Positions 43,452-52,568 of a stretch of DNA of 64,000 bases are shown one piece after another. The stretch is from Nocardioides furvisabuli (GTDB lineage: Bacteria; Actinomycetota; Actinomycetes; Propionibacteriales; Nocardioidaceae), in assembly GCF_021083185.1 (NCBI RefSeq), contig NZ_JAIGQB010000001.1, forward strand, positions 186,001 to 250,000. The letters run 5' to 3'. The notes under the pieces were generated by a model that saw nothing but the letters and a program-made list of their open reading frames with translations, was not told where the DNA came from and ran no database searches. Positions within the stretch are counted from its first letter, which is position 1, and every line of letters starts with the position of its first letter. Position numbers and translations under genes: made by a program.

Positions 43452-45343
43452 GCACCCCCCGCACACCCGGCATCCACCCCGTGGTCGCCGAGGTCACCGA
43501 CCGCATCGTCCGCCGCAGCGCCGGCACCCGTACGGCGTACCTCGCGCGCGTCGACGCCGCGACCAGCACCGGGCCGGCTCGCGGCACGCTGGCCTGCGCC
43601 AACCTCGCGCACGGCTTCGCCGCCTCCGAGGAGCCGGTGAAGTCCGGCCTGAAGTCCGGTCGCAAGCCCAACGTCGCGATCGTGTCGTCCTACAACGACA
43701 TGCTGTCGGCGCACCAGCCCTTCCGCGACGTGCCCGAGGTGCTGAAGAAGTCGATCATCCGCGCCGGCGGTCTCGCCCAGTTCGCCGGCGGCGTGCCCGC
43801 GATGTGCGACGGCATCACCCAGGGCCGCGCCGGCATGGAGCTCTCGCTCTTCAGCCGCGACCTGATCGCGATGTCCACCGCGGTCGCGCTCTCGCACGAC
43901 ATGTTCGACGCCGCGATGATGCTCGGCGTCTGCGACAAGATCGTGCCGGGCCTGCTGATCGGCGCGCTCTCCTTCGGCCACCTGCCGACGGTGTTCGTGC
44001 CCGCCGGCCCGATGCCCTCGGGCCTGCCCAACGGCGAGAAGGCGCGGGTGCGCCAGCTCTACGCCGAGGGCAAGGTCGGCCGTGAGGAGCTGCTCGAGGC
44101 CGAGTCGGCGTCCTACCACTCCGCCGGCACGTGCACGTTCTACGGCACCGCCAACAGCAACCAGATGCTGATGGAGGTCATGGGCCTGCACCTGCCCGAC
44201 GCGACCTTCGCCAACCCCGGGACCCCGCTGCGCGAGGCCCTGACCCGCGCGGCGGGCGAGCGCGCGGTGGCCATCACGGCGGCCGGCGGCGAGCCCACGC
44301 CCGTGGGGCACCTGGTGGACGAGAAGGCGATCGTCAACGCGTGCGTGGCGCTGCTCGCCACCGGCGGCTCGACCAACCACACGATGCACCTCGTCGCGAT
44401 CGCCGCGGCGGCCGGCATCTCGCTGACCTGGGACGACCTGTCGGACCTGTCGGCCGCGGTGCCGCTGCTGACCCGGATCTATCCCAACGGCAGCGCCGAC
44501 ATCAACCACTTCGTCGCCGCCGGCGGTACGCCGTTCCTCGTCCACACGCTGCTCAAGCACGGCTACCTCCACGACGACGTGCGCACCGTGTCCGGCCGCG
44601 GCCTGTGGCGCCACACGCGCGAGGCACGCCTCGACGGCTCCGGTGACAGGGCGGGCGTGACGTGGGAGGAGGGCCCGAAGCACTCGCTCGACACTGACGT
44701 CCTCCGGGGCGCCGAGGACCCCTTCGCCCCCGACGGCGGGCTGCGGATGCTCTCGGGCCGACTCGGTCGCGCCGTCGTCAAGACGTCCGCGGTCAAGCCC
44801 GAGCACCGCGTGGTCACCGCGCCGGCGATGGTCTTCGACGACCAGGCCGACTTCCTCGCCGCCTTCGCCGAGGGCCGCCTCGACGGGCGCGACCTCGTCG
44901 CCGTGGTGCGCTACCAGGGCCCGGCCGCCAACGGCATGCCCGAGCTGCACAAGCTGATGCCCGCGCTCGGGGTGCTCCAGGACCGCGGCCAGCGCGTCGC
45001 CATCGTCACCGACGGCCGGATGTCGGGCGCCTCCGGCAAGGTCCCCGCTGCCATCCACGTCACCCCGGAGGCCGCGCTCGGCGGACCGATCGCTCGGGTC
45101 CGCGACGGCGACCTGCTGACCGTCGACGCCGAGACGGGTCTCCTCGAGGTCGCCCTCTCCGACGCCGACCTCGACCGCCGCGAGACCACCGGCCGCGCGC
45201 CCCACGACGTCGAGTGGGCCGGCACCGGCCGCGAGCTGTTCTCCGGCTTCCGCGCCATCGTCGGCACCGCCGAGACCGGCGCGAGCGTGATCCGTCCCCT
45301 GCCCGCCCCCTCGGAGGAGGCCCCCCTTGCCCAGCACGTCTGA
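43448..45343 (+). CDS. edd: Phosphogluconate dehydratase
   Basis: 631 residues, slightly over the usual 600. Dehydrates 6-phosphogluconate to KDPG using a [4Fe-4S] cluster. [34 protein letters not shown] and [24 protein letters not shown] hold the conserved Cys residues; [11 protein letters not shown] and [18 protein letters not shown] complete the ILVD/EDD signature. SADINHF and the size favour Edd over dihydroxyacid dehydratase, as do its neighbours. AGGAG lies 5-9 nt upstream of the ATG. Confidence 0.96.
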   Translation: MSTPRTPGIHPVVAEVTDRIVRRSAGTRTAYLARVDAATSTGPARGTLACANLAHGFAASEEPVKSGLKSGRKPNVAIVSSYNDMLSAHQPFRDVPEVLKKSIIRAGGLAQFAGGVPAMCDGITQGRAGMELSLFSRDLIAMSTAVALSHDMFDAAMMLGVCDKIVPGLLIGALSFGHLPTVFVPAGPMPSGLPNGEKARVRQLYAEGKVGREELLEAESASYHSAGTCTFYGTANSNQMLMEVMGLHLPDATFANPGTPLREALTRAAGERAVAITAAGGEPTPVGHLVDEKAIVNACVALLATGGSTNHTMHLVAIAAAAGISLTWDDLSDLSAAVPLLTRIYPNGSADINHFVAAGGTPFLVHTLLKHGYLHDDVRTVSGRGLWRHTREARLDGSGDRAGVTWEEGPKHSLDTDVLRGAEDPFAPDGGLRMLSGRLGRAVVKTSAVKPEHRVVTAPAMVFDDQADFLAAFAEGRLDGRDLVAVVRYQGPAANGMPELHKLMPALGVLQDRGQRVAIVTDGRMSGASGKVPAAIHVTPEAALGGPIARVRDGDLLTVDAETGLLEVALSDADLDRRETTGRAPHDVEWAGTGRELFSGFRAIVGTAETGASVIRPLPAPSEEAPLAQHV

Positions 45344-45974
45344 TCGCCGGTCCCTGCTCTCGCTCGTCCCCGTGGTGCCGGTCGTCGTGCTCGACGACCT
45401 CGACCACGCGGTGCCGGTCGCGCGCGCACTCGTCACCGGTGGCCTGCCCGTCATCGAGCTGACCCTGCGCACCCCGGTCGCGCTCGAGGCGATCGCCGCC
45501 ATCGCCGCCGACGTCCCCGAGATCCTCGTCGGCGCCGGCACCGTCACCTCGCCGGCGCTGGTGGGGCGCGCGGTCGAGGCGGGTGCGCAGTTCCTCGTCT
45601 CGCCCGGCACCACGCCGACGCTGCTGCGGGAGATGGCGGGCTCGGGCGTCCCCTTCCTGCCCGGCACCGCCACTGTCTGCGAGGCGATGGCCGTGCTCGA
45701 GGCCGGCGTCACGGAGATGAAGTTCTTCCCCGCCGAGGCGTCCGGCGGGGCGGCGTACCTCAGGTCCCTCGCCTCGCCGCTGCCGGCGGCCCGCTTCTGC
45801 CCGACCGGCGGGATCACCGCGGCCACCGCGCCGTCGTACCTCGCCCTCACCAACGTCGGTTGCGTCGGTGGCTCCTGGCTGACCCCGTCCGACGCGCTCG
45901 CCGCCCGGGACTGGGAGCGGGTCACCGCGCTCGCGGCCGAGGCCGCGCTGATCAGGTCATCCACCGGTCTGTGA
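45327..45974 (+). CDS. eda: KDPG aldolase, TTG start
   Basis: 215 residues. Splits 2-keto-3-deoxy-6-phosphogluconate into pyruvate and glyceraldehyde 3-phosphate. VIELTLRTP (Glu), [14 protein letters not shown] and the Schiff-base Lys in [11 protein letters not shown] (near residue 131), FCPTGGI. It starts at TTG 45327, 17 bases inside edd: GGAGGAGG sits about 6 nt upstream and no ATG or GTG fits. The overlap implies coupled translation. With zwf and edd it completes the pathway. Confidence 0.94.
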   Translation: MPSTSDRRSLLSLVPVVPVVVLDDLDHAVPVARALVTGGLPVIELTLRTPVALEAIAAIAADVPEILVGAGTVTSPALVGRAVEAGAQFLVSPGTTPTLLREMAGSGVPFLPGTATVCEAMAVLEAGVTEMKFFPAEASGGAAYLRSLASPLPAARFCPTGGITAATAPSYLALTNVGCVGGSWLTPSDALAARDWERVTALAAEAALIRSSTGL

Positions 45975-45985
45975 GACTCGCTGGC

Positions 45986-46990
45986 ATGTCTTCGATGGAG
46001 CACCGCACCCTGGGCAGGACCGGCCGCGAGGTCTCGGTCGTCGGACTCGGCACCTGGCAGCTCGGCGCCGACTGGGGCGACGTGACCGAGGCCGACGCGA
46101 TGGCGGTCCTCGAGGCGTCCGCCGAGGCGGGCGTGACGTTCTACGACACCGCCGACGTCTACGGCGACGGCCGCAGCGAGCAGCTCGTGGGCCGCTTCGT
46201 CGCGACCCACCCCGACGCCGGATTCACCGTCGCCACGAAGATGGGCCGGCGGATGGACCAGGTGCGGTCCAACTACGTCGAGTCCCACTTCCGCGCCTGG
46301 CTGGACCGCTCGCGCGCCAACCTCGGCGTCGACACCATCGACCTCGTGCAGCTGCACTGCCCGCCGAGTGAGGTCATCGACGACGACGCGACGTACGACG
46401 TGCTCGACACGCTCGTCGACGAGGGCGTCATCGCCTCCTACGGCGTCAGCGTCGAGACCTGCGCCCAGGCGCTCAGCGCGATCGCCCGCCCCAACGTCGC
46501 CAGCATCCAGATCATCCTCAACGCCTTCCGGATGAAGCCGCTCGACGAGGTCCTACCCGCCGCCGAGGCCGCCGGCGTCGGGATCATCGCCCGGGTGCCG
46601 CTGGCCTCGGGCCTGCTGTCGGGCAAGTACGACCTCGACACGACCTTCGCCGCGGACGACCACCGCACCTACAACCGCGACGGCAGTGCCTTCGACGTCG
46701 GTGAGACCTTCTCCGGCGTCGACTACGCCACGGGTGTCGAGGCGGCGCGGGAGTTCTCGTCGCTGGTGTCGCAGGCGGGGCTCTCCGACGTCACGCCGGC
46801 GCAGGCCGCCATCGCGTGGATCTGGCAGCAGCCCGGTGTGTCCACGGTGATCCCGGGGGCGCGCAACGTCTCCCAGGCCTCCGCCAACGCGGCCGCCGGG
46901 TCCGTCGGCGACCTGCCGGCGTCGTTCCTCGAGGGTGTGGCCGGGCTCTACGACCGGTTGATCCGGGAGCAGGTGCACGGGCGCTGGTGA
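45986..46990 (+). CDS. Aldo/keto reductase
   Basis: 334 residues. AKR fold: LGRTGREVSVVGLGTWQLG, FYDTADVYGDGRSEQLVGRF (Asp, Tyr), VATKMGRR (Lys) and LDTIDLVQLHCPP (His) give the catalytic tetrad; IPGARNVSQASANAAA binds NADPH phosphate. It begins 11 nt after eda and may be read through from that operon. Substrate unknown; similar enzymes reduce sugars or small aldehydes. Confidence 0.92.
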   Translation: MSSMEHRTLGRTGREVSVVGLGTWQLGADWGDVTEADAMAVLEASAEAGVTFYDTADVYGDGRSEQLVGRFVATHPDAGFTVATKMGRRMDQVRSNYVESHFRAWLDRSRANLGVDTIDLVQLHCPPSEVIDDDATYDVLDTLVDEGVIASYGVSVETCAQALSAIARPNVASIQIILNAFRMKPLDEVLPAAEAAGVGIIARVPLASGLLSGKYDLDTTFAADDHRTYNRDGSAFDVGETFSGVDYATGVEAAREFSSLVSQAGLSDVTPAQAAIAWIWQQPGVSTVIPGARNVSQASANAAAGSVGDLPASFLEGVAGLYDRLIREQVHGRW

Positions 46991-47001
46991 GCGGGCGACC
47001 C

Positions 47002-48015
47002 ATGAACCTCCACCGCCTGGTCGTCGCCGCCGAGCGTGCGTGGGACGGCGCACGCGGCCGGGAGCCCAAGACTCCGGAGAACTTCAGGATCGAGTGCTAC
47101 ATCGGCCACGGCGGGCCGGCCGGCACGATCGTGCGCGGACGGGTGCTCGACAACCCGTCGGAGAAGGAGGTCGAGGAGGGCGAGGACGTCGCCGCGGCCG
47201 TGCGGCGTACGGTCGGGAACTTCCTCACCAACGAGCTTCCCGGGGTGCCGCTGCGGGTCACCGTGGGCGGGACGAGCCGCGAGACCGTCACCGACGGCGA
47301 GGGCTACTTCCTCCTCCGCCTCCCCACGAAGCCCGAGTCGCTCGAGAGCCCGTGGACCGAGGGAGTCGTCGAGCTCAGCGGCGACTACCGCGGGGTGACG
47401 CACCCGCAGACGGCGCAGATCGAGGTGCGCGTCCCGGACGCGAACGCGCAGTTCGGGATCGTCTCGGACGTCGACGACACGATCCTGATGACCGGCGTGC
47501 AGCGCGTGCGGCAGATGGTCGTCCAGACCTTCACCGGGTCCTCGCTCACCCGGACGGCGTTCCCCGGCGTGGTCGAGCTCTACCGCGACCTCGCGGCCGG
47601 CGTGAACCCGGTCTTCTACGTGTCCTCCAGTCCGTGGAACCTGCACTCCTTCCTGCTCGGCTTCCTGCGCCACCGCGACTTCCCGGTCGGACCGGTGCTG
47701 CTGCGCGACCTGCTCGGCACCCGCGCCGGGCGGGAGCAGAAGCACCAGCGCATCCGCGAGGTGCTCGACCTCCACCCGGACCTGCGGTTCGTGCTGCTCG
47801 GCGACTCCGGTGAGAAGGATCCCGAGATCTACGCCGACATCGTGCGCGAGTACCCCGACCGGATCATCGCGGTCTACATCCGCGAGGTGCGGCTCGACCC
47901 GGGCGACGGTCGCGTGGAGAAGGTGTCCGGTGCCTGGGCCTCCGACGTGCCGTTCGTGCTGGCCGCCGACTCCGACGCCATGCGTCGGCACGCCGCGGGC
48001 CTCGGCCTGCTCTGA
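47002..48015 (+). CDS. App1-type phosphatase (DUF2183, HAD-like)
   Basis: 337 residues from ATG 47002; GTG 46987, overlapping the AKR stop as GTGA, would add five residues and is equally possible. An N-terminal beta-rich region (about 20-140; ETVTDGEGYFLLRLP) precedes the App1 catalytic domain: FGIVSDVDDTILMTG (HAD-type DxDxT), VFYVSSSPWNL and FVLLGDSGEKDPEIY. Relatives dephosphorylate phosphatidate in yeast; the bacterial substrate is unknown. IYADIVREYPDRIIAVYIR is typical of the family. Confidence 0.87.
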   Translation: MNLHRLVVAAERAWDGARGREPKTPENFRIECYIGHGGPAGTIVRGRVLDNPSEKEVEEGEDVAAAVRRTVGNFLTNELPGVPLRVTVGGTSRETVTDGEGYFLLRLPTKPESLESPWTEGVVELSGDYRGVTHPQTAQIEVRVPDANAQFGIVSDVDDTILMTGVQRVRQMVVQTFTGSSLTRTAFPGVVELYRDLAAGVNPVFYVSSSPWNLHSFLLGFLRHRDFPVGPVLLRDLLGTRAGREQKHQRIREVLDLHPDLRFVLLGDSGEKDPEIYADIVREYPDRIIAVYIREVRLDPGDGRVEKVSGAWASDVPFVLAADSDAMRRHAAGLGLL

Positions 48016-48032
48016 CGGGAAGGGGAGGAATC

Positions 48033-48173
48033 GTGAAGCGCACCTCGTCCCGGACTGCGGGCCCGGCCGCGACCAGCGGACCGGCGTACGTCGTCGACGA
48101 CCAGACCGCCATCACGGTGGTCGACGGCAACGTCGAGGTCGTGTCAGCGGGTCACTGGAAGCAGCTGAAGTAG
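48033..48173 (+). CDS. Small hypothetical protein, 46 aa
   Basis: A GTG at 48033 follows an excellent ribosome site (AGGGGAGG, 3-10 nt upstream) and opens 46 codons with high GC3 (begins VKRTSSRTAGPAATSGPAY; ends GHWKQLK). No family recognised; YVVDDQTAITVVDGNVEVV looks like a small beta hairpin pair. The last 22 bases overlap the end of the convergent DUF222 gene. It follows the App1 gene by 17 nt and is likely co-transcribed. Confidence 0.5.
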   Translation: MKRTSSRTAGPAATSGPAYVVDDQTAITVVDGNVEVVSAGHWKQLK

Positions 48174-49573
48174 AGCTCGACCCCGTCGTCGATCGCCTGC
48201 GCCATCGACTCGGCCTGGTCGTCGGTCAACCGCGAGGTGCCGGTGTGGTCGACGAGGAACGCCTGTCGGTGGGGCGTGCGCCAGAGATGTCGTCCCGGTC
48301 CGACGACCCGGGTGGTGAGGCCGCCGTGGGTCTTGGCGCGGTGGTGGCGCCGGCGCAGGGGACCGGAGTTGTGCGGGCCGGTCTGCCCGGGCGGCCCGGT
48401 GTCGTCGTAGGGGACGGCGTGGTCGAAGTCGACGCCGTCGCGGGTGGCGCTGCGCGGGGTCCAGGGGAAGCAGTCGCCGCCGGTCTGCACCCAGACGTGG
48501 TCCTTGACCGTGTCGGGGTGCTCGTAGGCGTCGACGCGACGGCGGCGCGCGAGGTCGAGGACGGGGGTGACGGTGACGTCCGCGTGGCCGAGGACCTCGC
48601 GGAGCTGGCGTACGTCGATGGGGCCGACGCCCTCGATGCGGGCGACGCCGACGCCGGTCCGGAGTGCCTCGTCGGTCACGTGCACGAACAGCCGGCCGCG
48701 GTTGCGCAGCTGCGCGAGGCGTCGCGCCGGCATCGTCGTGATCCGGGCGACGGTCTCGGCGAGGTCGTCCGACCCCCAGGCCGGGATCTCGCCGGTCGTG
48801 GTGTCGGTGTGCTCGAGCAGCAGCTTGAGCAGGTCGAGCGGGCGGGCGAGCCAGCCCATCGCGATCGAGCGGAGCTCGTCGTGGCTGTGGTCGTGGCCCA
48901 TCGTCGCGGACAGGATCTCGGCGACGCGCTCCACCATGGCGTCGATCCACGCACCGTCACCGGCGCCCACTCGGGCGATGACGTGACGGTAGCCGAACTC
49001 GTCGGCCCTCGAGAGCGAGACATGGCGACGGTGGCGCTCGCGCTCGCGCTCGGCGCGGTGGGTCTCGGGGTCGGCTTCGATGACCTTCGCCCGCGCGAGC
49101 TCCAGGACGGTGGACGGCGCGTGCCCGGCGATGGCCCTGGCGACCGCGCGGTCGACGGTGGGGACCTGGTCGTCGAGCAGGGCGCGTGAAAGCACGGCGA
49201 CCTTCCGAGCCACCCACGGCTCGCACCCGCCCGTCTCGACCACCTCCCACGTCCGAGGCAGGCGGTGGACGAGGTCGAGGCCGTCGGCGATCAACGCCCG
49301 CGTGGTGGCGGGATGCGTCTCGCGGGCCATGGCCAGCTCGGGGATCGCGTGCTCGCGGACCTCCGGCGTGCCGTCGCCGCCAGGGGAGACCATCGGGTCG
49401 CGGTCGTCGCGCGGGTGGCCCTGGATCGTCGCCCACCGGATCGCGAGCCGCAGCTCCTCCACCTCGGCCAGGCGGCGCGCCCGCAGTCCGTCGGTGGCCA
49501 GCACCAGCACCTGGGCCGCCGATGCGGCATCGGTCACCCCGGGGGGCTCAGGTGCCGGGCGGAGGAGGGTCAT
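48152..49573 (-). CDS. DUF222/HNH-endonuclease family protein (13E12-type) under an SOS box
   Basis: 473 residues. The N-terminal two thirds is the helical DUF222 domain (LAEVEELRLAIRWATIQG; ARKVAVLSRALLDDQVPTVDRAVA; RADEFGYRHVIARVGAGDGAWIDAMVERVAEIL). The C-terminal part is an HNH nuclease-like module: GVDFDHAVPYDDTGPP, NSGPLRRRHHRAKTHGG. The first His is in DFDHAVPY, the Asn in HNSGPL and the last His in HHRAKTH, so the site looks complete. Function of these multi-copy actinobacterial proteins is unsettled. A perfect LexA box lies 12 nt before the ATG, so expression should rise on DNA damage. Confidence 0.85.
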   Translation of the reverse strand: MTLLRPAPEPPGVTDAASAAQVLVLATDGLRARRLAEVEELRLAIRWATIQGHPRDDRDPMVSPGGDGTPEVREHAIPELAMARETHPATTRALIADGLDLVHRLPRTWEVVETGGCEPWVARKVAVLSRALLDDQVPTVDRAVARAIAGHAPSTVLELARAKVIEADPETHRAERERERHRRHVSLSRADEFGYRHVIARVGAGDGAWIDAMVERVAEILSATMGHDHSHDELRSIAMGWLARPLDLLKLLLEHTDTTTGEIPAWGSDDLAETVARITTMPARRLAQLRNRGRLFVHVTDEALRTGVGVARIEGVGPIDVRQLREVLGHADVTVTPVLDLARRRRVDAYEHPDTVKDHVWVQTGGDCFPWTPRSATRDGVDFDHAVPYDDTGPPGQTGPHNSGPLRRRHHRAKTHGGLTTRVVGPGRHLWRTPHRQAFLVDHTGTSRLTDDQAESMAQAIDDGVELYFSCFQ

Positions 49574-49584
49574 GCCTCAGTCTA

Positions 49585-49600
49585 TCGAACATGCGTTCGA
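49585..49600. promoter_or_regulatory. SOS (LexA) box
   Basis: TCGAAC-ATGC-GTTCGA, a perfect 16-bp palindrome equal to the actinobacterial LexA consensus TCGAAC-N4-GTTCGA. It lies between the DUF222 start (49573) and the end of the upstream gene (49610), so it can only serve the DUF222/HNH gene. Confidence 0.85.
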
Positions 49601-49609
49601 TTCGCAAGG

Positions 49610-49939
49610 TCAGTTGCCGCGGCACGCCTGACCGGGGGACGGCACGAGGCCCTTCAGGCCGGCCCGCACGAAGATGCCGTAGCTCTGCACCCCGTGGTAG
49701 CGGTCGACGCCGCCCGGGCTCTGGTTGCCGCGCACGGCCAGGGCGTCGTCGTTGAACTGCGGCGGGTTGCCCTCGATGCTGTCATCGGTGTCCAGTCCGG
49801 AGTAGACACACTCCGACGAGGCGTTGCCGGGCGCCGGGATCGGGTCGCCGTTGCCGTTCACCTCGCCCGCGTTCGCGGCTCCGGCCCCCGCCAGGGCCAG
49901 CCCTGCCGTGAGGGCGCACACGCTCATCGCTCGCTTCAT
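49610..49939 (-). CDS. Small secreted protein, function unknown
   Basis: 109 residues. A clear Sec signal peptide (MKRAMSVCALTAGLALAGAGAANA, cleavage at ANA) leaves about 85 mature residues with two Cys (SECVYSGLD and the C-terminal QACRGN) that could form one disulfide. NGDPIPAPGNASSECVYSGLD looks like a motif recurring in secreted actinobacterial proteins. GGGAGGAGCAAGGG lies just upstream of the ATG. No enzymatic motif seen. Confidence 0.78.
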   Translation of the reverse strand: MKRAMSVCALTAGLALAGAGAANAGEVNGNGDPIPAPGNASSECVYSGLDTDDSIEGNPPQFNDDALAVRGNQSPGGVDRYHGVQSYGIFVRAGLKGLVPSPGQACRGN

Positions 49940-50102
49940 CCCTTGCTCCTCCCATGGTCGTCAGGCCGGACGACCTGGCCCGCCCAGATCTACTCCGTCG
50001 TCGACCGACGGGCATCGCCGAAACTGAGGAACTCGACGGTGTTCGTGCCGCGCACGGCACGCCGAGCCTGGCGTGGGCCCGCTCGAGCGCGAGGATGTGC
50101 CC

Positions 50103-51155
50103 GTGACCCACGACCGCGTGTTCGGCCAGCTCCCCGACGGGCGTGACGTGCGCCTGCTGACCATCGGCTCCGCGCCGGGGCCGGAGGTGGAGGTGCTGGC
50201 TCTCGGGGCGACCGTCCACCGGCTCCACGTCACCGGGGGGGACGGCGTACGCCGCAACGTGGTCCTCGGCCACCCCGACGTCGAGGAGCGGCTCGCGAGC
50301 GGCGACTACGTCGGCGGTACCGTCGGGCGCTACGCCAACCGCATCGCCGCCGGCCGTTTCCCGCTCGCCGGCTGCGAGGTCGAGGTCGGCACCCACGACC
50401 GCGGCCACAGCCTGCACGGCGGCCCCGACGGCTTCGACGCGCGCCTCTGGGACGTCGTCCACCACACCGACGACTCCGTGACCATGACGCTGACCAGTCC
50501 GGACGGCGACCAGGGCTTCCCGGGCACGGTGGACGTCACGGTGCGCTACTCCGTCGCCGCCCACACCGTCCGGGTCGAGATGGGCGCGACCACCGACGCC
50601 ACCACGGTCGTCAACCTGACGAACCACGCCTACTTCAACCTCGACGGCGAGGGTGCCGGGACGATCGACGGGCACGAGCTGCTCGTCGACGCCGACGACT
50701 ACACCCCGGTCGACGCCACCGGCATCCCGCTGGGCGCGCACCAGGCCGTCGCCGGGACACCGTTCGACCTGCGCGAGCAGCGCGCGCTCGGACCGGCGAT
50801 CCGCGCCGAGCACCCGCAGGTGGTCGACGCGCACGGCATCGACCACAACTACGTCCTGCGCGGCAGCGGGCTGCGACGCGCCGCCCGGCTGGTCTCGCCG
50901 CGCACCGCCACGGCCGCCGAGGTGTGGACCGACCAGCCCGGCCTGCAGGTCTACACCGGCAACTTCCTCGACGGCACGCGACGCGGCACCGGCGGTGGTC
51001 GCTACCGCCAGGGCGACGGCATCGCGCTCGAGCCACAGCTCTTCCCTGACTCCCCGCACCACGCGGAGTGGCCGTCGGCGACGCTCGAACCTGGTGAGAC
51101 GTACGCCGCCGTGCTCGAGTGGCGCTTCGCCCCCGTGGGGGTGGCTCCCCAGTGA
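50103..51155 (+). CDS. galM: Aldose 1-epimerase (galactose mutarotase)
   Basis: 350 residues from GTG 50103. Interconverts alpha and beta anomers of hexoses. GDYVGGTVGRYANRIAAGRFPL, HSLHGGPDGFDARLWDV, NLTNHAYFNLDGEG (catalytic His) and IALEPQLFPDSPHHAEWPS (catalytic Glu) are all present. GAGG lies about 9 nt before the start. No other gal gene is nearby, but sugar oxidation by the zwf-edd-eda unit is 5 kb away. Confidence 0.93.
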   Translation: MTHDRVFGQLPDGRDVRLLTIGSAPGPEVEVLALGATVHRLHVTGGDGVRRNVVLGHPDVEERLASGDYVGGTVGRYANRIAAGRFPLAGCEVEVGTHDRGHSLHGGPDGFDARLWDVVHHTDDSVTMTLTSPDGDQGFPGTVDVTVRYSVAAHTVRVEMGATTDATTVVNLTNHAYFNLDGEGAGTIDGHELLVDADDYTPVDATGIPLGAHQAVAGTPFDLREQRALGPAIRAEHPQVVDAHGIDHNYVLRGSGLRRAARLVSPRTATAAEVWTDQPGLQVYTGNFLDGTRRGTGGGRYRQGDGIALEPQLFPDSPHHAEWPSATLEPGETYAAVLEWRFAPVGVAPQ

Positions 51156-51160
51156 CGATC

Positions 51161-51179
51161 TTGTGATCTGCGGTCACAA
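51161..51179. promoter_or_regulatory. Perfect palindrome TTGTGA-N7-TCACAA
   Basis: Six-base perfect arms with a 7-base centre, 52 bp upstream of the GAF-ANTAR start and 5 nt after the galM stop. Too AT-rich for a terminator and similar in arms and spacing to the palindrome at 5024. Likely an operator for a CRP/FNR-like or other dimeric regulator. Confidence 0.4.
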
Positions 51180-51230
51180 TGTGCGCGGGAGAGCGCGACC
51201 GACGCCCGGTCGCCGAGCGGAGGAGCAGGG

Positions 51231-51926
51231 GTGTCCGGGGAGAAGACCAGCGCGACCGAGTTCGCCGACCTGGCGCAGGCCATGGGTGCCGCAGACGCCG
51301 ACCACGACCGGTTGACGATCGCGGTAGAAGCGGCCGTGGAGCTGGTCGGGCCGTGCGCCCACGCCGGGGTGACGTTCAACAGGCGCGGCGAGTGCCTCAC
51401 CCTCGCCGGGTCCAGCGAGGTCCCCGAGCTGGTCAACAAGCTGCAGAACGAGTCGGGCGAGGGCCCGTGCCACGTCCTCGACCGCGACGAGGAGACGATC
51501 ATCAGCACCGATCTCCCTCGAGACCAGCGGTGGCCCACGTGGGGAGCGCGGGTGCACGAGGAGCTCGGGCTCAGGTCGTCGATGTCGCTGCTGATCTTCA
51601 CCGCGCGTGGCTCCTACGGCACGCTCAGCCTGTATGCCGAGCGCGCGCGTGCCTTCCAGGCCGACGACCTCGCCACCGCGCAGGCGCTGGCCGGTCACCT
51701 CGCGGTGTCGATGGCCGCGAGCCGCGAGATCATGGGCCTCGGCGTGGCGCTCGCCAGCCGGACGGTGATCGGGCAGGCCGAGGGCATCGTGATGGAGCGG
51801 CTCGGCGTCGACGCCGACCAGGCCCTGTCCTACCTCAAGCGGGTCTCGTCGCACACCAACACCAAGCTGGTCGACGTCGCACTCGGGCTGGTGCGCACCC
51901 GCCGGCTGCCCGACGCCCAGTCCTGA
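51231..51926 (+). CDS. GAF-ANTAR regulator 1
   Basis: 231 residues from GTG 51231. A GAF sensor (about 25-165; CAHAGVTFNRRGECLTLAGSS, GEGPCHVLDRDEE, LRSSMSLLIFTARGSYGTLSLY) is followed by ANTAR (about 175-228; LASRTVIGQAEGIVMERLGVDADQALSYLKRVSSHTNTKLVDVA). ANTAR domains bind paired hexaloop hairpins in nascent RNA and cause antitermination. Ligand and RNA target are unknown. One of three such genes in 13 kb. Confidence 0.92.
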   Translation: MSGEKTSATEFADLAQAMGAADADHDRLTIAVEAAVELVGPCAHAGVTFNRRGECLTLAGSSEVPELVNKLQNESGEGPCHVLDRDEETIISTDLPRDQRWPTWGARVHEELGLRSSMSLLIFTARGSYGTLSLYAERARAFQADDLATAQALAGHLAVSMAASREIMGLGVALASRTVIGQAEGIVMERLGVDADQALSYLKRVSSHTNTKLVDVALGLVRTRRLPDAQS

Positions 51927-51943
51927 GGACGGGCAGCAGGACG

Positions 51944-52384
51944 TCAGGCCAGGCGGTTCAGCACCGTGGTCATGTCGTCCTCGGTGTCGCTGCCGATCTT
52001 CTCGAAGACGACCTTCATGATCGGGTCGGCCAGCTTGGCCGCGCCCTGCATCTCGATGTTCGCCTCGTAGGTGACCCGGCTGCCGACGCCGTCGGGGTTC
52101 GGCACCACGGTGATCGTGTCGGTGGAGACGGCGCTGTCGTTGCGCCCGACGAGCACGATCGTGTCGGCGGTCAGCTTCTCGAGGGTGTAGTCGAGCTCGG
52201 TGCTCACGCCGGCGATCTTCGACGTGTTGTGCCACGTCGAACCGACCGCGACGGGTCCGGTGTCGGTGCGGGTGCAGCTCTCGGTGCCGGGGTCCCACTC
52301 CTCGGCGTTGCTGAAGTCCTTCAGGTAGTCCACCACCACGGCGGGCTCGGGGCGGACGTCGAACGTACGGCTCACAGTGGTCAT
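51944..52384 (-). CDS. SRPBCC-family protein (polyketide cyclase/dehydrase-like)
   Basis: 146 residues. START/Bet v1-like fold: VSRTFDVRPEPAVVVDYLKDFSNAEEWDPGT, then VGSTWHNTSKIAGVSTELDYTL and the C-terminal helix IMKVVFEKIGSDTEDDMTTVLNRLA. Such proteins bind hydrophobic ligands; the ligand is unknown. Convergent with GAF-ANTAR 1. Confidence 0.85.
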   Translation of the reverse strand: MTTVSRTFDVRPEPAVVVDYLKDFSNAEEWDPGTESCTRTDTGPVAVGSTWHNTSKIAGVSTELDYTLEKLTADTIVLVGRNDSAVSTDTITVVPNPDGVGSRVTYEANIEMQGAAKLADPIMKVVFEKIGSDTEDDMTTVLNRLA

Positions 52385-52454
52385 GTCCTCGACGGTAGTC
52401 ACGCGGCCGCGCGCGACGAACCGCCCGAAGGGGTGCCGGGCTAGCCTCGGGGAC

Positions 52455-52568
52455 ATGGCACCCACCATCGCGACCAACACCGACGTCGGGCTCGAGGAGC
52501 TGCTGGACTTCGGGTCCCCGCAGGCCTCGCCGGTCGCCGGCGGCTTCGCGCCCGAGGTCGCCGGGTGA
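52455..52568 (+). CDS. Candidate 37-aa peptide translationally coupled to the rhomboid gene
   Basis: ATG 52455 with CGGGG just upstream; the product begins MAPTIATNTDVGLEELLDF and ends GGFAPEVAG. Its TGA overlaps the rhomboid GTG (GTGA), the same coupling as in true operons here. Codon use is ordinary for this genome. It has no membrane helix and no known motif; the leader-like LEELLDF followed by a Gly/Pro/Ala-rich end recalls small modified peptides, but there is no modification enzyme nearby. It could be a leader peptide. Confidence 0.4.
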   Translation: MAPTIATNTDVGLEELLDFGSPQASPVAGGFAPEVAG

